A stretch of DNA of 64,000 bases from Shewanella surugensis (GTDB taxonomy: Bacteria; Pseudomonadota; Gammaproteobacteria; Enterobacterales; Shewanellaceae). This document shows, piece by piece, positions 27,359 to 35,629 of the stretch (position 1 is the stretch's first letter; each line of letters opens with the position of its first letter). Below the pieces are notes generated by a model. That model saw only the letters and a list, made by a program, of their open reading frames with translations, had not been told where the DNA came from and made no database searches. The stretch is from NCBI RefSeq assembly GCF_023284005.1, contig NZ_JAKIKS010000001.1:62001-126000 (forward strand), in the 5' to 3' direction. A program made the translations under genes and the position numbers.

Positions 27359-28301
27359 ACAGAGCATCCTTTCTGAGCATAGAGTCTAAAAATTGTAATT
27401 TTTCGTTAACGGTTAATGTTTCCAAGCTGGGATCGGACAAACGCGCTTGATTGATCCTTGGATATTGCCGCCGTAAGGTAAAATAGGCGTCAAGTTCTTG
27501 AGTTTGATAAAAGCTCAATTGTTCTGCCTGCTTGATATAAGTGCGGTATACATTGCGTTCATCCAGACTCGGCACCGACTGCATGGTCTCGTTGAAAAAG
27601 CGAACTATATTTTTGTCATCAAATTGCAGCTCTAGTGCCTGTTGTTGCGACTCTCGCAATTGCCATAACGGCATGCTTTCATAGCTTGCTTCATCACCTC
27701 CACTCGACTGGGCTTGAGAAAAAAGCTCATAAGTCGGTTCAGGGTTCTCAACTTGTCGCCATTGACCTTGAGGATCTCCCGCGCCACAGTGCCATTGCTC
27801 ATACCAATGCAGATACAATAACGGCCCCATCCATTCTTGGGTGTCTTTGAGCTGGGCTTCTCCAAAAAAATAACGGGCGATTTTTGGGTTTTGAAAGTGA
27901 AATACGCCTTTTCGTTTCCCCGAAAATTGAATCAATACCCGATGACGTAAATAGGCTAAAACCATTTCAAAAGAAACCGTGGCCCTAACAGATACGATGA
28001 TCCCCGACCAAGGTGCTTTCTCACTCTTAGTACTTTTGTCATTATGGACATGGTGTTGCTGAGCATTTTCTTGATATACCTCAAATAAGGGATCATTTTG
28101 AAAAATACTCACCACGTAAGGACTTTGTTCGATTAAGCTGGCCAGCGAAGTGTCAATATAAAGCGGCGCGATGTCAGCATCACCTGCATATGTGTATATT
28201 TCTCGTGCTAATTCAGGATGAGCATGCGCCACTAGATAATGAGACAACATGATCCCATCACTGTCCTTTGTCGGTAACATTAAGCTGTTTTCTATACTCA
28301 T
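27348..28301 (-). CDS. DUF4123 T6SS effector adaptor (Tap/TEC-like)
   Basis: 317 residues from the ATG at 28301, which lies 8 nt after GCAGG and 5 bp after the vgrG1 stop. A DUF4123 domain occupies the N-terminal half (LYIDTSLASLIEQSPYVVSIF, then VSFEMVLAYLRHRVLIQFSGKRKGVFHFQNP). Such proteins load a downstream effector on the VgrG tip. The position between vgrG1 and the VasX-like gene, with overlap into the latter, is the classical arrangement and names the effector as its likely client. Confidence 0.87.
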   Translation of the reverse strand: MSIENSLMLPTKDSDGIMLSHYLVAHAHPELAREIYTYAGDADIAPLYIDTSLASLIEQSPYVVSIFQNDPLFEVYQENAQQHHVHNDKSTKSEKAPWSGIIVSVRATVSFEMVLAYLRHRVLIQFSGKRKGVFHFQNPKIARYFFGEAQLKDTQEWMGPLLYLHWYEQWHCGAGDPQGQWRQVENPEPTYELFSQAQSSGGDEASYESMPLWQLRESQQQALELQFDDKNIVRFFNETMQSVPSLDERNVYRTYIKQAEQLSFYQTQELDAYFTLRRQYPRINQARLSDPSLETLTVNEKLQFLDSMLRKDALYVS

Positions 28302-28306
28302 CGCTT

Positions 28307-30517
28307 TTACCTGCAAGGACAATCAGTGAGTGGGCAAGAGCCATCGGCTTGTTTTTGACAAACCTGCGTAATAGCCTCATCTTCACGTTGATCGATGATC
28401 ACCTTGTGCTTTAAAGCGGGCGTCACTACAACTGCCGCAGGCGCTTCATTCGCCGCGAGCTCGACGGCGGTGTAATCAAAATTGGCGGCGCCGATGGCGC
28501 TTTCGAGTGTAGCGGCCTGTATAGCCAGATCGCTCGCTTCAGGATTGATGGCATCTTCAATATTGTCGGGTAAGGCGGGTTTTTTAGGGCTGGCACCACT
28601 GCCGCTGCCTTTACCTCCACCTGCGTTGAGGTTAATGGCGCCGCCCGATAAATGTACCCCACCGCTATCGACTTTAACGAAACTTCCACCCGCTTTGACG
28701 GTAATGCCTGACGCCGCTTCGATGACGACTTTTTGGCCCGCCTTGATATGAATTTCGCTGCTGGCTTCATCGACCCAAATTTTACCCGCTTTTACATGCA
28801 AGCTACCACTGACGTGTAGATGGTGATCTTTTTTCACTAATGTACGGCTTTCGCCGTCAATATTGACATGCTCATTGGCGCTTATTTGGGTAAAGCGCTC
28901 ACCTTCAATATGATTATGTTGATCATGTTTAATATCTTGCAGGTGATCGTTTTCGACTAAGGTATTCATATCTTTTTGGGCATGCAGATAAATTTCTTCT
29001 TCCCCCACTTCATCGTCAAAATACAGCTCGTTACTGCCTTCGCCTTTGTGAGTTTGGGTTTTCAGTACCATGCGGCTTTGATGTTCAGGCAAAGGATAAG
29101 GCGGCAAGTTCACCGCATTGTGCACTCGCCCCGTAATAATAGGTTGGTCGGGATCGCCCTCAATGAAAGACACAATCACTTCATGGCCAATGCGCGGCAC
29201 CGACATCATGCCATATTGACTGCCTGCCCAACCTTGGCTGACACGTACCCAGCAACTAGAGAGATCATCACCATTGCTGTATCGGTCCCACGGAAACTGT
29301 AATTTGACTCGGCCAAATTCATCACAATAAATTTCTTCTCCTTCCGGCCCCACCACCACGGCCTTTTGCACGCCATTCACTAACGGCTTAGCGGTGGGAG
29401 TAGCTTGCCACGCACTGTCTGCTGGGATCACCCTAAAACGATTATCATAGGTGGTGGGCGTGGTGCTATTGGCCTCTTCGCTGGCCGCGCCTTGAACGCC
29501 CTTATGGATCAGCTGAACAAGTAGCCAATCTCGATTGATATTGTCATCACTGTGGCCCGTTAACGGGAATTTATACCCCGCCTGCATGGCCATGATGTTA
29601 CCCAAACCGGTGGCCTCTATCGCGTCACGGCGCAAATAATCGAGCCGCGTTTGGGTAAAGACTTGCCCTGCCTCATCATCTTTATAACGACCCGGAAAAT
29701 CAAAATGCTCATAAGTATCCGCTTGATGCTGAAGATCTTTCGCCAGGCTTTCAAGTAAAAAGCTATAGGCCGGATTTTTAAAGCTGGCATCTTTGAGGCT
29801 GACACTCGACGGTTTCACTTGATGCGTCAAGGTAAATTGCCTAACGAAAGGCTGACCCGCAGCGCCGCCACTTAAGGCATTATAAGGCACATAAGACTGT
29901 AAATAACTGAGTTTCAGGGTGGTATCACTAAAGACTAACGTATGACTAGTCTCAGTATGCTCGAAATGATAAACCAAGCCTTCCTCGGCCGCGAGACGAG
30001 CAATAAAGTCAAAGTCGGTTTCACGGTATTGCACACAATATTCGCGCAAACGCTCATCGATGGCGGGATCGCAATTAAAGGCAAAGTCGGTGATCCCCAT
30101 CTCGTTAAGCAAAATAGAGATAATGGATAAACTGCCTTGCTGTTGGAAAATACGGCTATTATGCCGCAATTTTAGGCGAGAAAGGGCTGGCACTAAGGTT
30201 ACACAGTATTGAGTATGGTGATGGCCAGTATCCCCTTTAGTAAACTCACTGACAATGCCATGGACTTGACGTTTAATTTCGCCATTCACCGCCCATTGCA
30301 ATAAGCCCGATAAATCCACCACATCACTAGGATTAAGATCACTTTGACGACTGAGTAAGCTTATCTTGACTTCGAAAGGTGTTGATAGGCCTTCATCAAA
30401 AGTAAACTCGGTTAATTCAAAACTGTCTGCTTCGAGCCCTTCAGCACTAAATTGATAGCGCAATCCAGAACCCGTTAACATCCCACTCGCCACTGTTTCA
30501 CTACTTGATGTCGCCAT
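28307..30517 (-). CDS. vgrG: VgrG spike protein (TssI), vgrG1
   Basis: 736 residues, full VgrG: gp27-like region (residues about 10-400), gp5 OB fold with DEFGRVKLQFPWDRYS and SCWVRVSQGWAGSQYG, and a triple-stranded beta-helix region with repeats such as HINGESRTLVKKDH-like segments. The C-terminal 110 residues form an extension ending in a cysteine cluster (VCQKQADGSCPLTDCPC) and no enzymatic domain is seen, so this is a cargo-carrying VgrG whose tail probably contacts the DUF4123 adaptor. The first 600 residues are closely similar to vgrG2. AAGGA precedes the start. Confidence 0.94.
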   Translation of the reverse strand: MATSSSETVASGMLTGSGLRYQFSAEGLEADSFELTEFTFDEGLSTPFEVKISLLSRQSDLNPSDVVDLSGLLQWAVNGEIKRQVHGIVSEFTKGDTGHHHTQYCVTLVPALSRLKLRHNSRIFQQQGSLSIISILLNEMGITDFAFNCDPAIDERLREYCVQYRETDFDFIARLAAEEGLVYHFEHTETSHTLVFSDTTLKLSYLQSYVPYNALSGGAAGQPFVRQFTLTHQVKPSSVSLKDASFKNPAYSFLLESLAKDLQHQADTYEHFDFPGRYKDDEAGQVFTQTRLDYLRRDAIEATGLGNIMAMQAGYKFPLTGHSDDNINRDWLLVQLIHKGVQGAASEEANSTTPTTYDNRFRVIPADSAWQATPTAKPLVNGVQKAVVVGPEGEEIYCDEFGRVKLQFPWDRYSNGDDLSSCWVRVSQGWAGSQYGMMSVPRIGHEVIVSFIEGDPDQPIITGRVHNAVNLPPYPLPEHQSRMVLKTQTHKGEGSNELYFDDEVGEEEIYLHAQKDMNTLVENDHLQDIKHDQHNHIEGERFTQISANEHVNIDGESRTLVKKDHHLHVSGSLHVKAGKIWVDEASSEIHIKAGQKVVIEAASGITVKAGGSFVKVDSGGVHLSGGAINLNAGGGKGSGSGASPKKPALPDNIEDAINPEASDLAIQAATLESAIGAANFDYTAVELAANEAPAAVVVTPALKHKVIIDQREDEAITQVCQKQADGSCPLTDCPCR

Positions 30518-30700
30518 AGCCGATTAAAATCCTTTTTGTTATATCCCTAAGCTCTCTGCATCTTGATTGGATCGGTGTCCCTATCCAAAAAACACGCACA
30601 TTGCTAAATGTTCCAGCCAGCTGCATACCGATATTTTTCGATCCTTATCAATATGGCATTATCTGATCTGACTTAGCAATATGCTCGTTATGTTAAATAA

Positions 30701-30722
30701 AAAGGCTTCAATCGAAGCCTTT
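30701..30722 (-). terminator. Intrinsic terminator or attenuator after hcp1
   Basis: Perfect 9-bp stem AAAGGCTTC/GAAGCCTTT with a 4-nt loop; the minus strand continues TTTTTATTT. It lies between hcp1 and vgrG1, as does its near copy after hcp2, and would keep Hcp transcripts more abundant than the downstream genes. Confidence 0.8.
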
Positions 30723-30779
30723 ATTAAATGCTGTTTTATCGACCTCGCAAACTCAATGGTTCAAGAGGCACACTAAAGC

Positions 30780-31298
30780 TTACGCTTCAGTTGGCTTACG
30801 CCAATCATCTGCACCCGATGTACCCGCTGAAGTGTGATCCCATATGATCTTACGATAAGCAAGCGACACTTTAACCAGTTGAGTGAAATCTGATTGAGTT
30901 GGATCTTGGCAATGCGGCATATGGCAATCGATATCCACAATCGTCGCGCCTTCTAAAGAGGTTGAGAAGAAGTGCTCTTGTTTGCCTTCGACTGACGTGC
31001 GGTACCAGTTCATGACCACTGTGTCGAGTTTTTCACCGGTTGAAAGCGCGTTATACATCAAAGGAACGGCTTTGTTTAGCGCCACGGTGAAAATAAAAGG
31101 CTTATGAACACGTTGACCTGAAGGCTGACCCGATTGTGGATCTGTCGGGACTGTTACCACGTGATTGAACTCTTGGACTAGCATCTCATCTTCATGACCT
31201 TCAACGAAGATATCGCCGACTGAATCAGACGTGAATGCACCCGCAGTGATGTGACCCTGAGTTTGACCTTCGATGGTGATATAACATGGAGTTGGCAT
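30780..31298 (-). CDS. hcp: Hcp tube protein (TssD), hcp1
   Basis: 172 residues, Hcp family: PCYITIEGQTQGHITAGAFTSDSVGDI at the N-terminus (split here as PCYITIEGQTQG / HITAGAF), VQEFNHVVTVPTDP and MNWYRTS. It forms the hexameric rings of the T6SS inner tube and carries small effectors. The protein differs from the second Hcp in this window at one residue by eye (LDTVV instead of LNTVV). It is preceded by AAGGA and by a sigma-54-type promoter about 240 bp upstream. Confidence 0.95.
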   Translation of the reverse strand: MPTPCYITIEGQTQGHITAGAFTSDSVGDIFVEGHEDEMLVQEFNHVVTVPTDPQSGQPSGQRVHKPFIFTVALNKAVPLMYNALSTGEKLDTVVMNWYRTSVEGKQEHFFSTSLEGATIVDIDCHMPHCQDPTQSDFTQLVKVSLAYRKIIWDHTSAGTSGADDWRKPTEA

Positions 31299-31536
31299 AG
31301 TTTAATTCCTTTTTAGTTAACTATTTATTGTTGATTTTCGTTACTTCATGACTTGTGCCTTGAAGTGACAAAGTAAGTCCTTTTTGTATCAACTTACCTC
31401 GAACGATACTGCTTACTTACTTATCTTTATTTACTTCTTACTTTCTATATCGATGTAACGACCACTGCATGGTTAACGTTCTCCTGTAAAACACGCAATG
31501 GATGTCACTGATGCTGTCTCTCTATACTTGTTATAA

Positions 31537-31552
31537 AGCACTTTACGTGCCA
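31537..31552 (-). promoter_or_regulatory. Sigma-54 (-24/-12) promoter-like site for hcp1
   Basis: On the minus strand: TGGCACGTAAAGTGCT. The -24 half (TGGCACG) is a perfect match and the -12 half (GTGCT for TTGCW) has one change, with exact 4-nt spacing. Predicted transcription start is near 31527. A matching site precedes hcp2. Confidence 0.75.
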
Positions 31553-31601
31553 ACTTTCAATTAGTTGTTTTTATTGAAAAAGATATTTACTGTACACATT
31601 C

Positions 31602-31701
31602 CTGAGCAATAAGTTGCCTGAATTGGGCAATTTATTGCCCAGCTGAGCAATTTATTGCCCAGCTGAGCAATTTATTGCCCAGCTGAGCAATTTATTGCTC
31701 A
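31602..31701. repeat. Five 20-bp palindromic repeats upstream of the hcp1 promoter
   Basis: Five head-to-tail units of exactly 20 bp, consensus GAGCAATTTATTGCCC plus four bases. One unit is the perfect palindrome GGGCAATTTATTGCCC (31625-31640). The array starts 50 bp upstream of the -24 element, the usual place of enhancer sites for sigma-54 activators. The same motif, three copies, precedes hcp2. Confidence 0.85.
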
Positions 31702-31839
31702 GCTTTTAATGCGTTCAAATAATTTTAAGCTGGAACACTTAAAAGTAGGATTGTTGATTGGATAATTAAGGTTAATGCTCAGCAAAGTGCACCACATTGC
31801 ATGAATGTTTGCTATCGAACTATGGTCTCTTCTTGATAA

Positions 31840-32140
31840 TTAGCTAATGTATTGACAGCAAGCTGAGAAATGTCGCCTTCGCTTTTCTAAATGCTCACAA
31901 TAACGCGTAAGTTCTTGTAATGTCCCCACTGGACCATGAAAAAGCCGACCAAATTCATTAGTGAGTTTCTACCCAAGCACGACGATGATCATAATTCTTC
32001 CCTGAGAATTTGTCTTCACCACACAAATAAGCTCGACGAACAACACGACTACAACAATGATAATAAGACGTATCTTCAATACTTATCTGGGTTCTTCTTG
32101 GACAAGGCACGGTACAACTCCATTTCACCAACACCATCAA
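31840..32140 (-). pseudogene. Remnant of a Y1 (IS200-like/REP-associated) transposase gene
   Basis: The minus strand from 32120 reads PRRTQISIEDTSYYHC and VVRRAYLCGEDKFSGKNYDH, which I recognise as the N-terminal region of a Y1-type transposase. It stops after about 45 residues. A second frame (31956-31840) continues with FGRLFHGPVGTLQELTRYCE and HLEKRRRHFSACC, apparently the C-terminal end. The middle, including the catalytic HxH and tyrosine, is deleted. Confidence 0.55.
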
Positions 32141-32182
32141 TCTCTAAAGTTTAGTCAAATATACAACAATAGGCTATTAACA

Positions 32183-32419
32183 ATGGCTGGCCTTATTGTT
32201 CTTAAACCTAAACCAAAACCATCAACCAAGCTGCCCCATTCCTTACCAAAGAAGATGCCCAAGCCTCTCTTCACTGAGTTAGTTAATGGCCAGACCCAAG
32301 TGAAGGTGGTGCATAAAGGGGAAACCCTGCTTGAGATCACCGCCAAGGGCAGCCATGCCTTACTGACCACCCAAGCCAAGCTATTGTATCAAAGCCTGAT
32401 AGACACTGAGGTTGAGTGA
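32183..32419 (+). CDS. Small basic protein of unknown function
   Basis: 78 residues from the ATG at 32183. The N-terminal third is a proline/lysine-rich tract (KPKPKPSTKLPHSLPKKMPK), followed by a compact region (VNGQTQVKVVHKGETLLEIT). No signal peptide. No family recognised. It is followed 23 bp downstream by one of the GGGGCA hairpins and lies on the + strand between the two leftward T6SS clusters. Coding status rests on length and downstream terminator only. Confidence 0.45.
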   Translation: MAGLIVLKPKPKPSTKLPHSLPKKMPKPLFTELVNGQTQVKVVHKGETLLEITAKGSHALLTTQAKLLYQSLIDTEVE

Positions 32420-32441
32420 GGTAAAGGCCACTAAAGGTGAG

Positions 32442-32460
32442 GTGGGGCAGCTTGCCCCAC
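32442..32460. terminator. GGGGCA hairpin, copy 1
   Basis: Inverted repeat GTGGGGCA/TGCCCCAC with a 3-nt loop, just after the small basic protein gene. Related to three further copies in the next 3 kb. Confidence 0.65.
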
Positions 32461-32680
32461 TTGGTGTTTTTATCAATAAAAACGACCATCAACCCAATTG
32501 AAATACACTGGAGCTTGCTTTTGAAATAAGAGCGCCCCACTTTTCACTGATAAAAGGATTTTGTGATGAATTATTCAATTAGGAGAACCTTATTAATCTA
32601 TTGTTTATTTAGACTAATGGATAGTTGATTGTTTGTTTTTTAGAGTTATATTTTAACTTCGATTTTATGGAGTAGTTAAT

Positions 32681-33547
32681 ATGTTGAAGTTGAGCCTGTT
32701 ATTTAAAGGATTATCGTTATTTCTAATGATGTTTATTACATCAAATCTAGCTTATGCTACGGAGGAAGAATTAACAGATAATGATAAAGTGGCTGAAATC
32801 ACACTGGAGTGTACTACTGAAGTTTGTTCTATCGATTTAGAAATAACAAAGTTTTTAATATTCACCAGTTATTTAAAAAATCAAGATGTAATGTTTTATT
32901 TACAGTCAGATGCTGCAATTATAGATTCAAAATTATTAAGCACATTCATTTCAGAAAATTTTCCTATTGAAGCATCAAAAGATAATTTAAAAGATAACGA
33001 TGAATTAAATGATTCAGTTAATTCATTTTTAAAACAAAGCACACGTAAAACACGTCTTAGTAAGTATGCTAGGGCTATGTATGAGTTAAAATCATATGTA
33101 AACAATATGGCCAATGTGAACGATTTTCCAGAAATGGAAATAGTCGTAACTCAGGGGTTAATTGACTCAAACAATAGAGCTAAACAACTTGTCACAGGTG
33201 CTCTGTTAGCCATTCCAACGGGAAGAATCGCTTCATTAATGGCTACACTGGGAAAAGGTCTGACTGAAAAATTTTTATTAGAATCAATGACCGCTATGTA
33301 CCTAGCAGATCTAATCTCTAATAATTTGAAAAGTGATACTCTGGAAGTGGGTGATATCATGGTTATTTCAAAAGGAAAAATGAAGATAGTAAAAAAGGGT
33401 AGCAGTAACAACACTGGTAGCGGTGGTGGTAGCGGTAATGAGGGAGGCGGTCACAGGAGTGGTGGTATGGATTTACTTGGGGATACGCCTGTTAGGGTAT
33501 GCACGGGAATATTAGGTAGTATGAGTTGCTATTGGATATATTTATAA
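32681..33547 (+). CDS. Secreted protein with glycine-rich linker, unknown function
   Basis: 288 residues, strongly AT-rich codons compared with its surroundings. A signal peptide (LFKGLSLFLMMFITSNLAYA) precedes an acidic helical region. A hydrophobic stretch near 170-210 follows (VTGALLAIPTGRIASLMATLG, split). Then come GDIMVISKGKMKIVKKG, a Gly/Ser/Asn linker (residues about 245-265) and a short tail with two cysteines (VRVCTGILGSMSCYWIYL). The linker followed by a small Cys-containing tip is unusual. It precedes a small membrane protein gene. No family recognised; the neighbourhood allows a role in interbacterial competition but nothing proves it. Confidence 0.6.
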   Translation: MLKLSLLFKGLSLFLMMFITSNLAYATEEELTDNDKVAEITLECTTEVCSIDLEITKFLIFTSYLKNQDVMFYLQSDAAIIDSKLLSTFISENFPIEASKDNLKDNDELNDSVNSFLKQSTRKTRLSKYARAMYELKSYVNNMANVNDFPEMEIVVTQGLIDSNNRAKQLVTGALLAIPTGRIASLMATLGKGLTEKFLLESMTAMYLADLISNNLKSDTLEVGDIMVISKGKMKIVKKGSSNNTGSGGGSGNEGGGHRSGGMDLLGDTPVRVCTGILGSMSCYWIYL

Positions 33548-33625
33548 TTTTAAAAAGTTAAATTGATTATTTATATAGCTAGATTTTATTTATAATTTCT
33601 AGCTATTAATATAATATAGGTACAT

Positions 33626-33946
33626 ATGGTGAAAAAGAACTTTATCCACTCAAATATATTTATTGTACTTATGGCGATCATCATGATCTGTTATATGTTA
33701 TTTAGCGGTAAACCGATAGAAACTATTGACTTTTACTTTTCAATCCCACTTTTAATTTACTTTTATGTAATTTTTTTTATTATTAAAAAATATGAAAATT
33801 TAAAATCTATTAACTACATTCATTACATTAATGCATTTATAGTCATTTCGACTGTCATTTCATTAGGGATAAATGTCGCTATTATTGCATTAATTATATT
33901 CTCAATTGTTAATTTAATATATAAACTATTACATCAACCCACTTAA
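33626..33946 (+). CDS. Small integral membrane protein
   Basis: 106 residues with three to four hydrophobic helices (IFIVLMAIIMICYMLFSG, FSIPLLIYFYVIFFIIKKY, INAFIVISTVISLGINVAII). AT-rich and 78 bp downstream of the secreted glycine-linker protein, so probably its operon partner. Its stop is 6 bp before a hairpin. Small membrane proteins of this layout are often immunity proteins or ion-channel-like accessories, which is inference only. Confidence 0.6.
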   Translation: MVKKNFIHSNIFIVLMAIIMICYMLFSGKPIETIDFYFSIPLLIYFYVIFFIIKKYENLKSINYIHYINAFIVISTVISLGINVAIIALIIFSIVNLIYKLLHQPT

Positions 33947-33951
33947 CCCAC

Positions 33952-33968
33952 TGGGGCAGTCTGCCCCA
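33952..33968. terminator. GGGGCA hairpin, copy 2
   Basis: TGGGGCAGTCTGCCCCA, directly after the stop of the small membrane protein. Identical to copies 3 and 4. Confidence 0.65.
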
Positions 33969-34004
33969 CTTGATACTAAAACCATAAAACAAGCCGTTTC
34001 TGCT

Positions 34005-34151
34005 TTAATGACTCTCTTCAGTATCATCCATAATAAAAATCGTATCTAAGTATTCAGGTGACAAAAAATCATAGTCTTCTTGATAAGACCAGTGAACCAA
34101 ATTCACAATAATCGCAGCCACGACAATAATCCCTATGCGGTATAATTGCAT
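34005..34151 (-). CDS. 48-residue single-pass membrane protein
   Basis: The ATG at 34151 has a near-perfect GGGAGGT site 8 nt upstream, so translation is likely. One N-terminal membrane helix (YRIGIIVVAAIIVNLVHW) is followed by an acidic tail rich in Asp/Glu (EDYDFLSPEYLDTIFIMDD). A GGGGCA hairpin lies 43 bp upstream. Orientation is opposite to the surrounding cargo genes. Function unknown. Confidence 0.55.
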   Translation of the reverse strand: MQLYRIGIIVVAAIIVNLVHWSYQEDYDFLSPEYLDTIFIMDDTEESH

Positions 34152-34193
34152 TAATACTACCTCCCTATTGGTTTGTTTTAACCTAACACCCAC

Positions 34194-34210
34194 TGGGGCA
34201 GTCTGCCCCA
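34194..34210. repeat. GGGGCA hairpin, copy 3
   Basis: TGGGGCAGTCTGCCCCA followed by CTTTTT on the + strand, so it can act as a rightward terminator. It lies upstream of the leftward 48-residue gene. Confidence 0.7.
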
Positions 34211-34353
34211 CTTTTTCCCCTTTCCTAATCACACCAATACTAGAAGAGATTAAAGGCTAGTGGTTAATATTTCTGACGATTACTTCAAAAATTAACCAAA
34301 AAACGTTATGCTAATTTCACTATTAATTAGTTGAATTATATTAGGATGTTTTA

Positions 34354-34701
34354 ATGAAAGGGAATTTTTGCACAGTTAGGAGCTTCAAGCCCTCTGCGCG
34401 TACACTTGAAACGATAAAAGAAATGAATCGGATCACTGATATGGCAACCTTATTAGGTACGATAATGACTTTTATACCACTATTTCAAATTTTTGCGGGG
34501 CGGAAAACTTATCCTTTTGCGAGCAATGGTAATACTAAAAAATTACAAATCGCTAATAGTGATTGGAAAATGTTTGCAGATGCTTTGTCGTCAGTACCTA
34601 AAGTTGAAAGATTAAAGCTAGAACAATTAGCGCTTGGTATGGAACTTCGTACAACGGGTGAAGAAAGAAGCTTTTGGGGATGTGTATCTAATGCGTTATA
34701 A
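34354..34701 (+). CDS. Small protein of unknown function
   Basis: 115 residues. AGGA lies 8-11 nt before the ATG. A helical N-terminus, a short hydrophobic stretch (MATLLGTIMTFIPLFQIFAG) and a charged C-terminus are visible. The 3' end overlaps the next gene by 11 bp, which suggests translational coupling and joint function. No family recognised. Confidence 0.5.
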   Translation: MKGNFCTVRSFKPSARTLETIKEMNRITDMATLLGTIMTFIPLFQIFAGRKTYPFASNGNTKKLQIANSDWKMFADALSSVPKVERLKLEQLALGMELRTTGEERSFWGCVSNAL

Positions 34702-35218
34702 AATTAGTTTTTTATTATTTATTTTAATGCCTTTCTCTTTGTGTGCTGCAAGCTGGCCTTATTCTGAAAAGGTTTTGTTGAAAGAGTTAGATGATGCTTA
34801 TGCAAAGGTAGAAGAACGGGCTAATTTCTGTTCTGATTTAAGATCACGAAAAATTACTAAAATTAATAGCGACTGGCTATTAACCTTGTCTGAACATCAA
34901 CGGCAAATAGCCTTGTTTGCCGTCAGTAATATGGCGCTTGATCGTTGTATGAAGCAAGTAGAAGGTGATTACAACACTGCATTGATTAATTATACCTCTA
35001 AGACTGGTGATAAAACGAAATTTGATCGATGGATGATATTGAACTCAAATTACCCAAAAGAAATACAAGCAGATTTTAATAAATTAGATCAAAACGAGCT
35101 CATTAAACTATCTAAGCAAGCTGAGCTTTCTATCCCTTTCTATCCAAAAGTTGATAAGAGCATCATTCTGCCTAATGGCGATGATAACTCTCCATTTATC
35201 TATAAAAATAATGATTAG
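34691..35218 (+). CDS. Secreted protein of unknown function
   Basis: 175 residues from the ATG at 34691. This is preferred over upstream in-frame starts because the N-terminus is then a clean signal peptide (YKISFLLFILMPFSLCAASW). The mature part is helical and charged with two cysteines in the first half (NFCSDLRSRK, ALDRCMKQ). It overlaps the preceding 115-residue gene and is followed by a hairpin at 35256. Likely periplasmic. No family recognised. Confidence 0.55.
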   Translation: MRYKISFLLFILMPFSLCAASWPYSEKVLLKELDDAYAKVEERANFCSDLRSRKITKINSDWLLTLSEHQRQIALFAVSNMALDRCMKQVEGDYNTALINYTSKTGDKTKFDRWMILNSNYPKEIQADFNKLDQNELIKLSKQAELSIPFYPKVDKSIILPNGDDNSPFIYKNND

Positions 35219-35255
35219 AAAGCGGCTGTAACACTCAATCCTAAATCATAAACAC

Positions 35256-35272
35256 TGGGGCAGTCTGCCCCA
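35256..35272. terminator. GGGGCA hairpin, copy 4
   Basis: TGGGGCAGTCTGCCCCA, 38 bp after the stop of the 175-residue secreted protein. Identical to copies 2 and 3. Confidence 0.65.
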
Positions 35273-35273
35273 C

Positions 35274-35441
35274 TTATCTTTTCGCTTTGATATAACTATT
35301 CCTCGGCATGGGCGCATCGTTTTCAGCCAGTATGGTGACTTTCTCATTATGCACCAACCCTTGATCAATCAAGCGTTGTAATGACGCTCGTAAAGTGGGC
35401 CATGCTTGCTGTGATTCGTTTTTTATGATTATTTCAACTTT
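35274..35441 (-). pseudogene. Possible C-terminal gene fragment
   Basis: An open frame without a start codon, bounded by stops, reads [18 protein letters not shown] and ...RLIDQGLVHNEKVTILAEND to a TAA at 35274. It looks like a protein tail of unknown family, left next to the displaced vgrG cassette. Confidence 0.3.
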
Positions 35442-35629
35442 TTATTAGCAGGGTATCCATGAGTCTTGATGAACTCGGCATTAGCATCGATATGTTGCTT
35501 TAGCTTTTCAATGTAGTCACCTCTGAACTGTATAGCGACTTCAAGCGCGTTATTGTAAGAGCCGTATTTTTTTACGGAATACTGCTTTAAAGCACTGCTA
35601 TTATCATCGACATTCTTCTTGTATATCAC
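35429..35629 (-). CDS. AP2-like DNA-binding fragment
   Basis: 66 codons from a GTG at 35629, overlapping the end of the displaced vgrG cassette. The pattern [20 protein letters not shown] followed by [11 protein letters not shown] resembles the second half of AP2 domains from phage and mobile-element proteins. In the same frame, upstream of the [20 protein letters not shown] looks like the missing first half. The frame is therefore probably a piece of a longer gene cut by recombination, not an intact gene. Confidence 0.4.
   Translation of the reverse strand: MIYKKNVDDNSSALKQYSVKKYGSYNNALEVAIQFRGDYIEKLKQHIDANAEFIKTHGYPANKKLK

Noticed and set aside
31602-31701. CRISPR array
   Set aside because: The units are contiguous 20-bp repeats without spacers and no cas gene is in the window.
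32442-35272. Integron attC sites behind the cargo genes
   Set aside because: The palindromes are only 17-19 bp, lack the paired R/L box structure of attC sites, cassettes are not all in one orientation, and no integrase is present.
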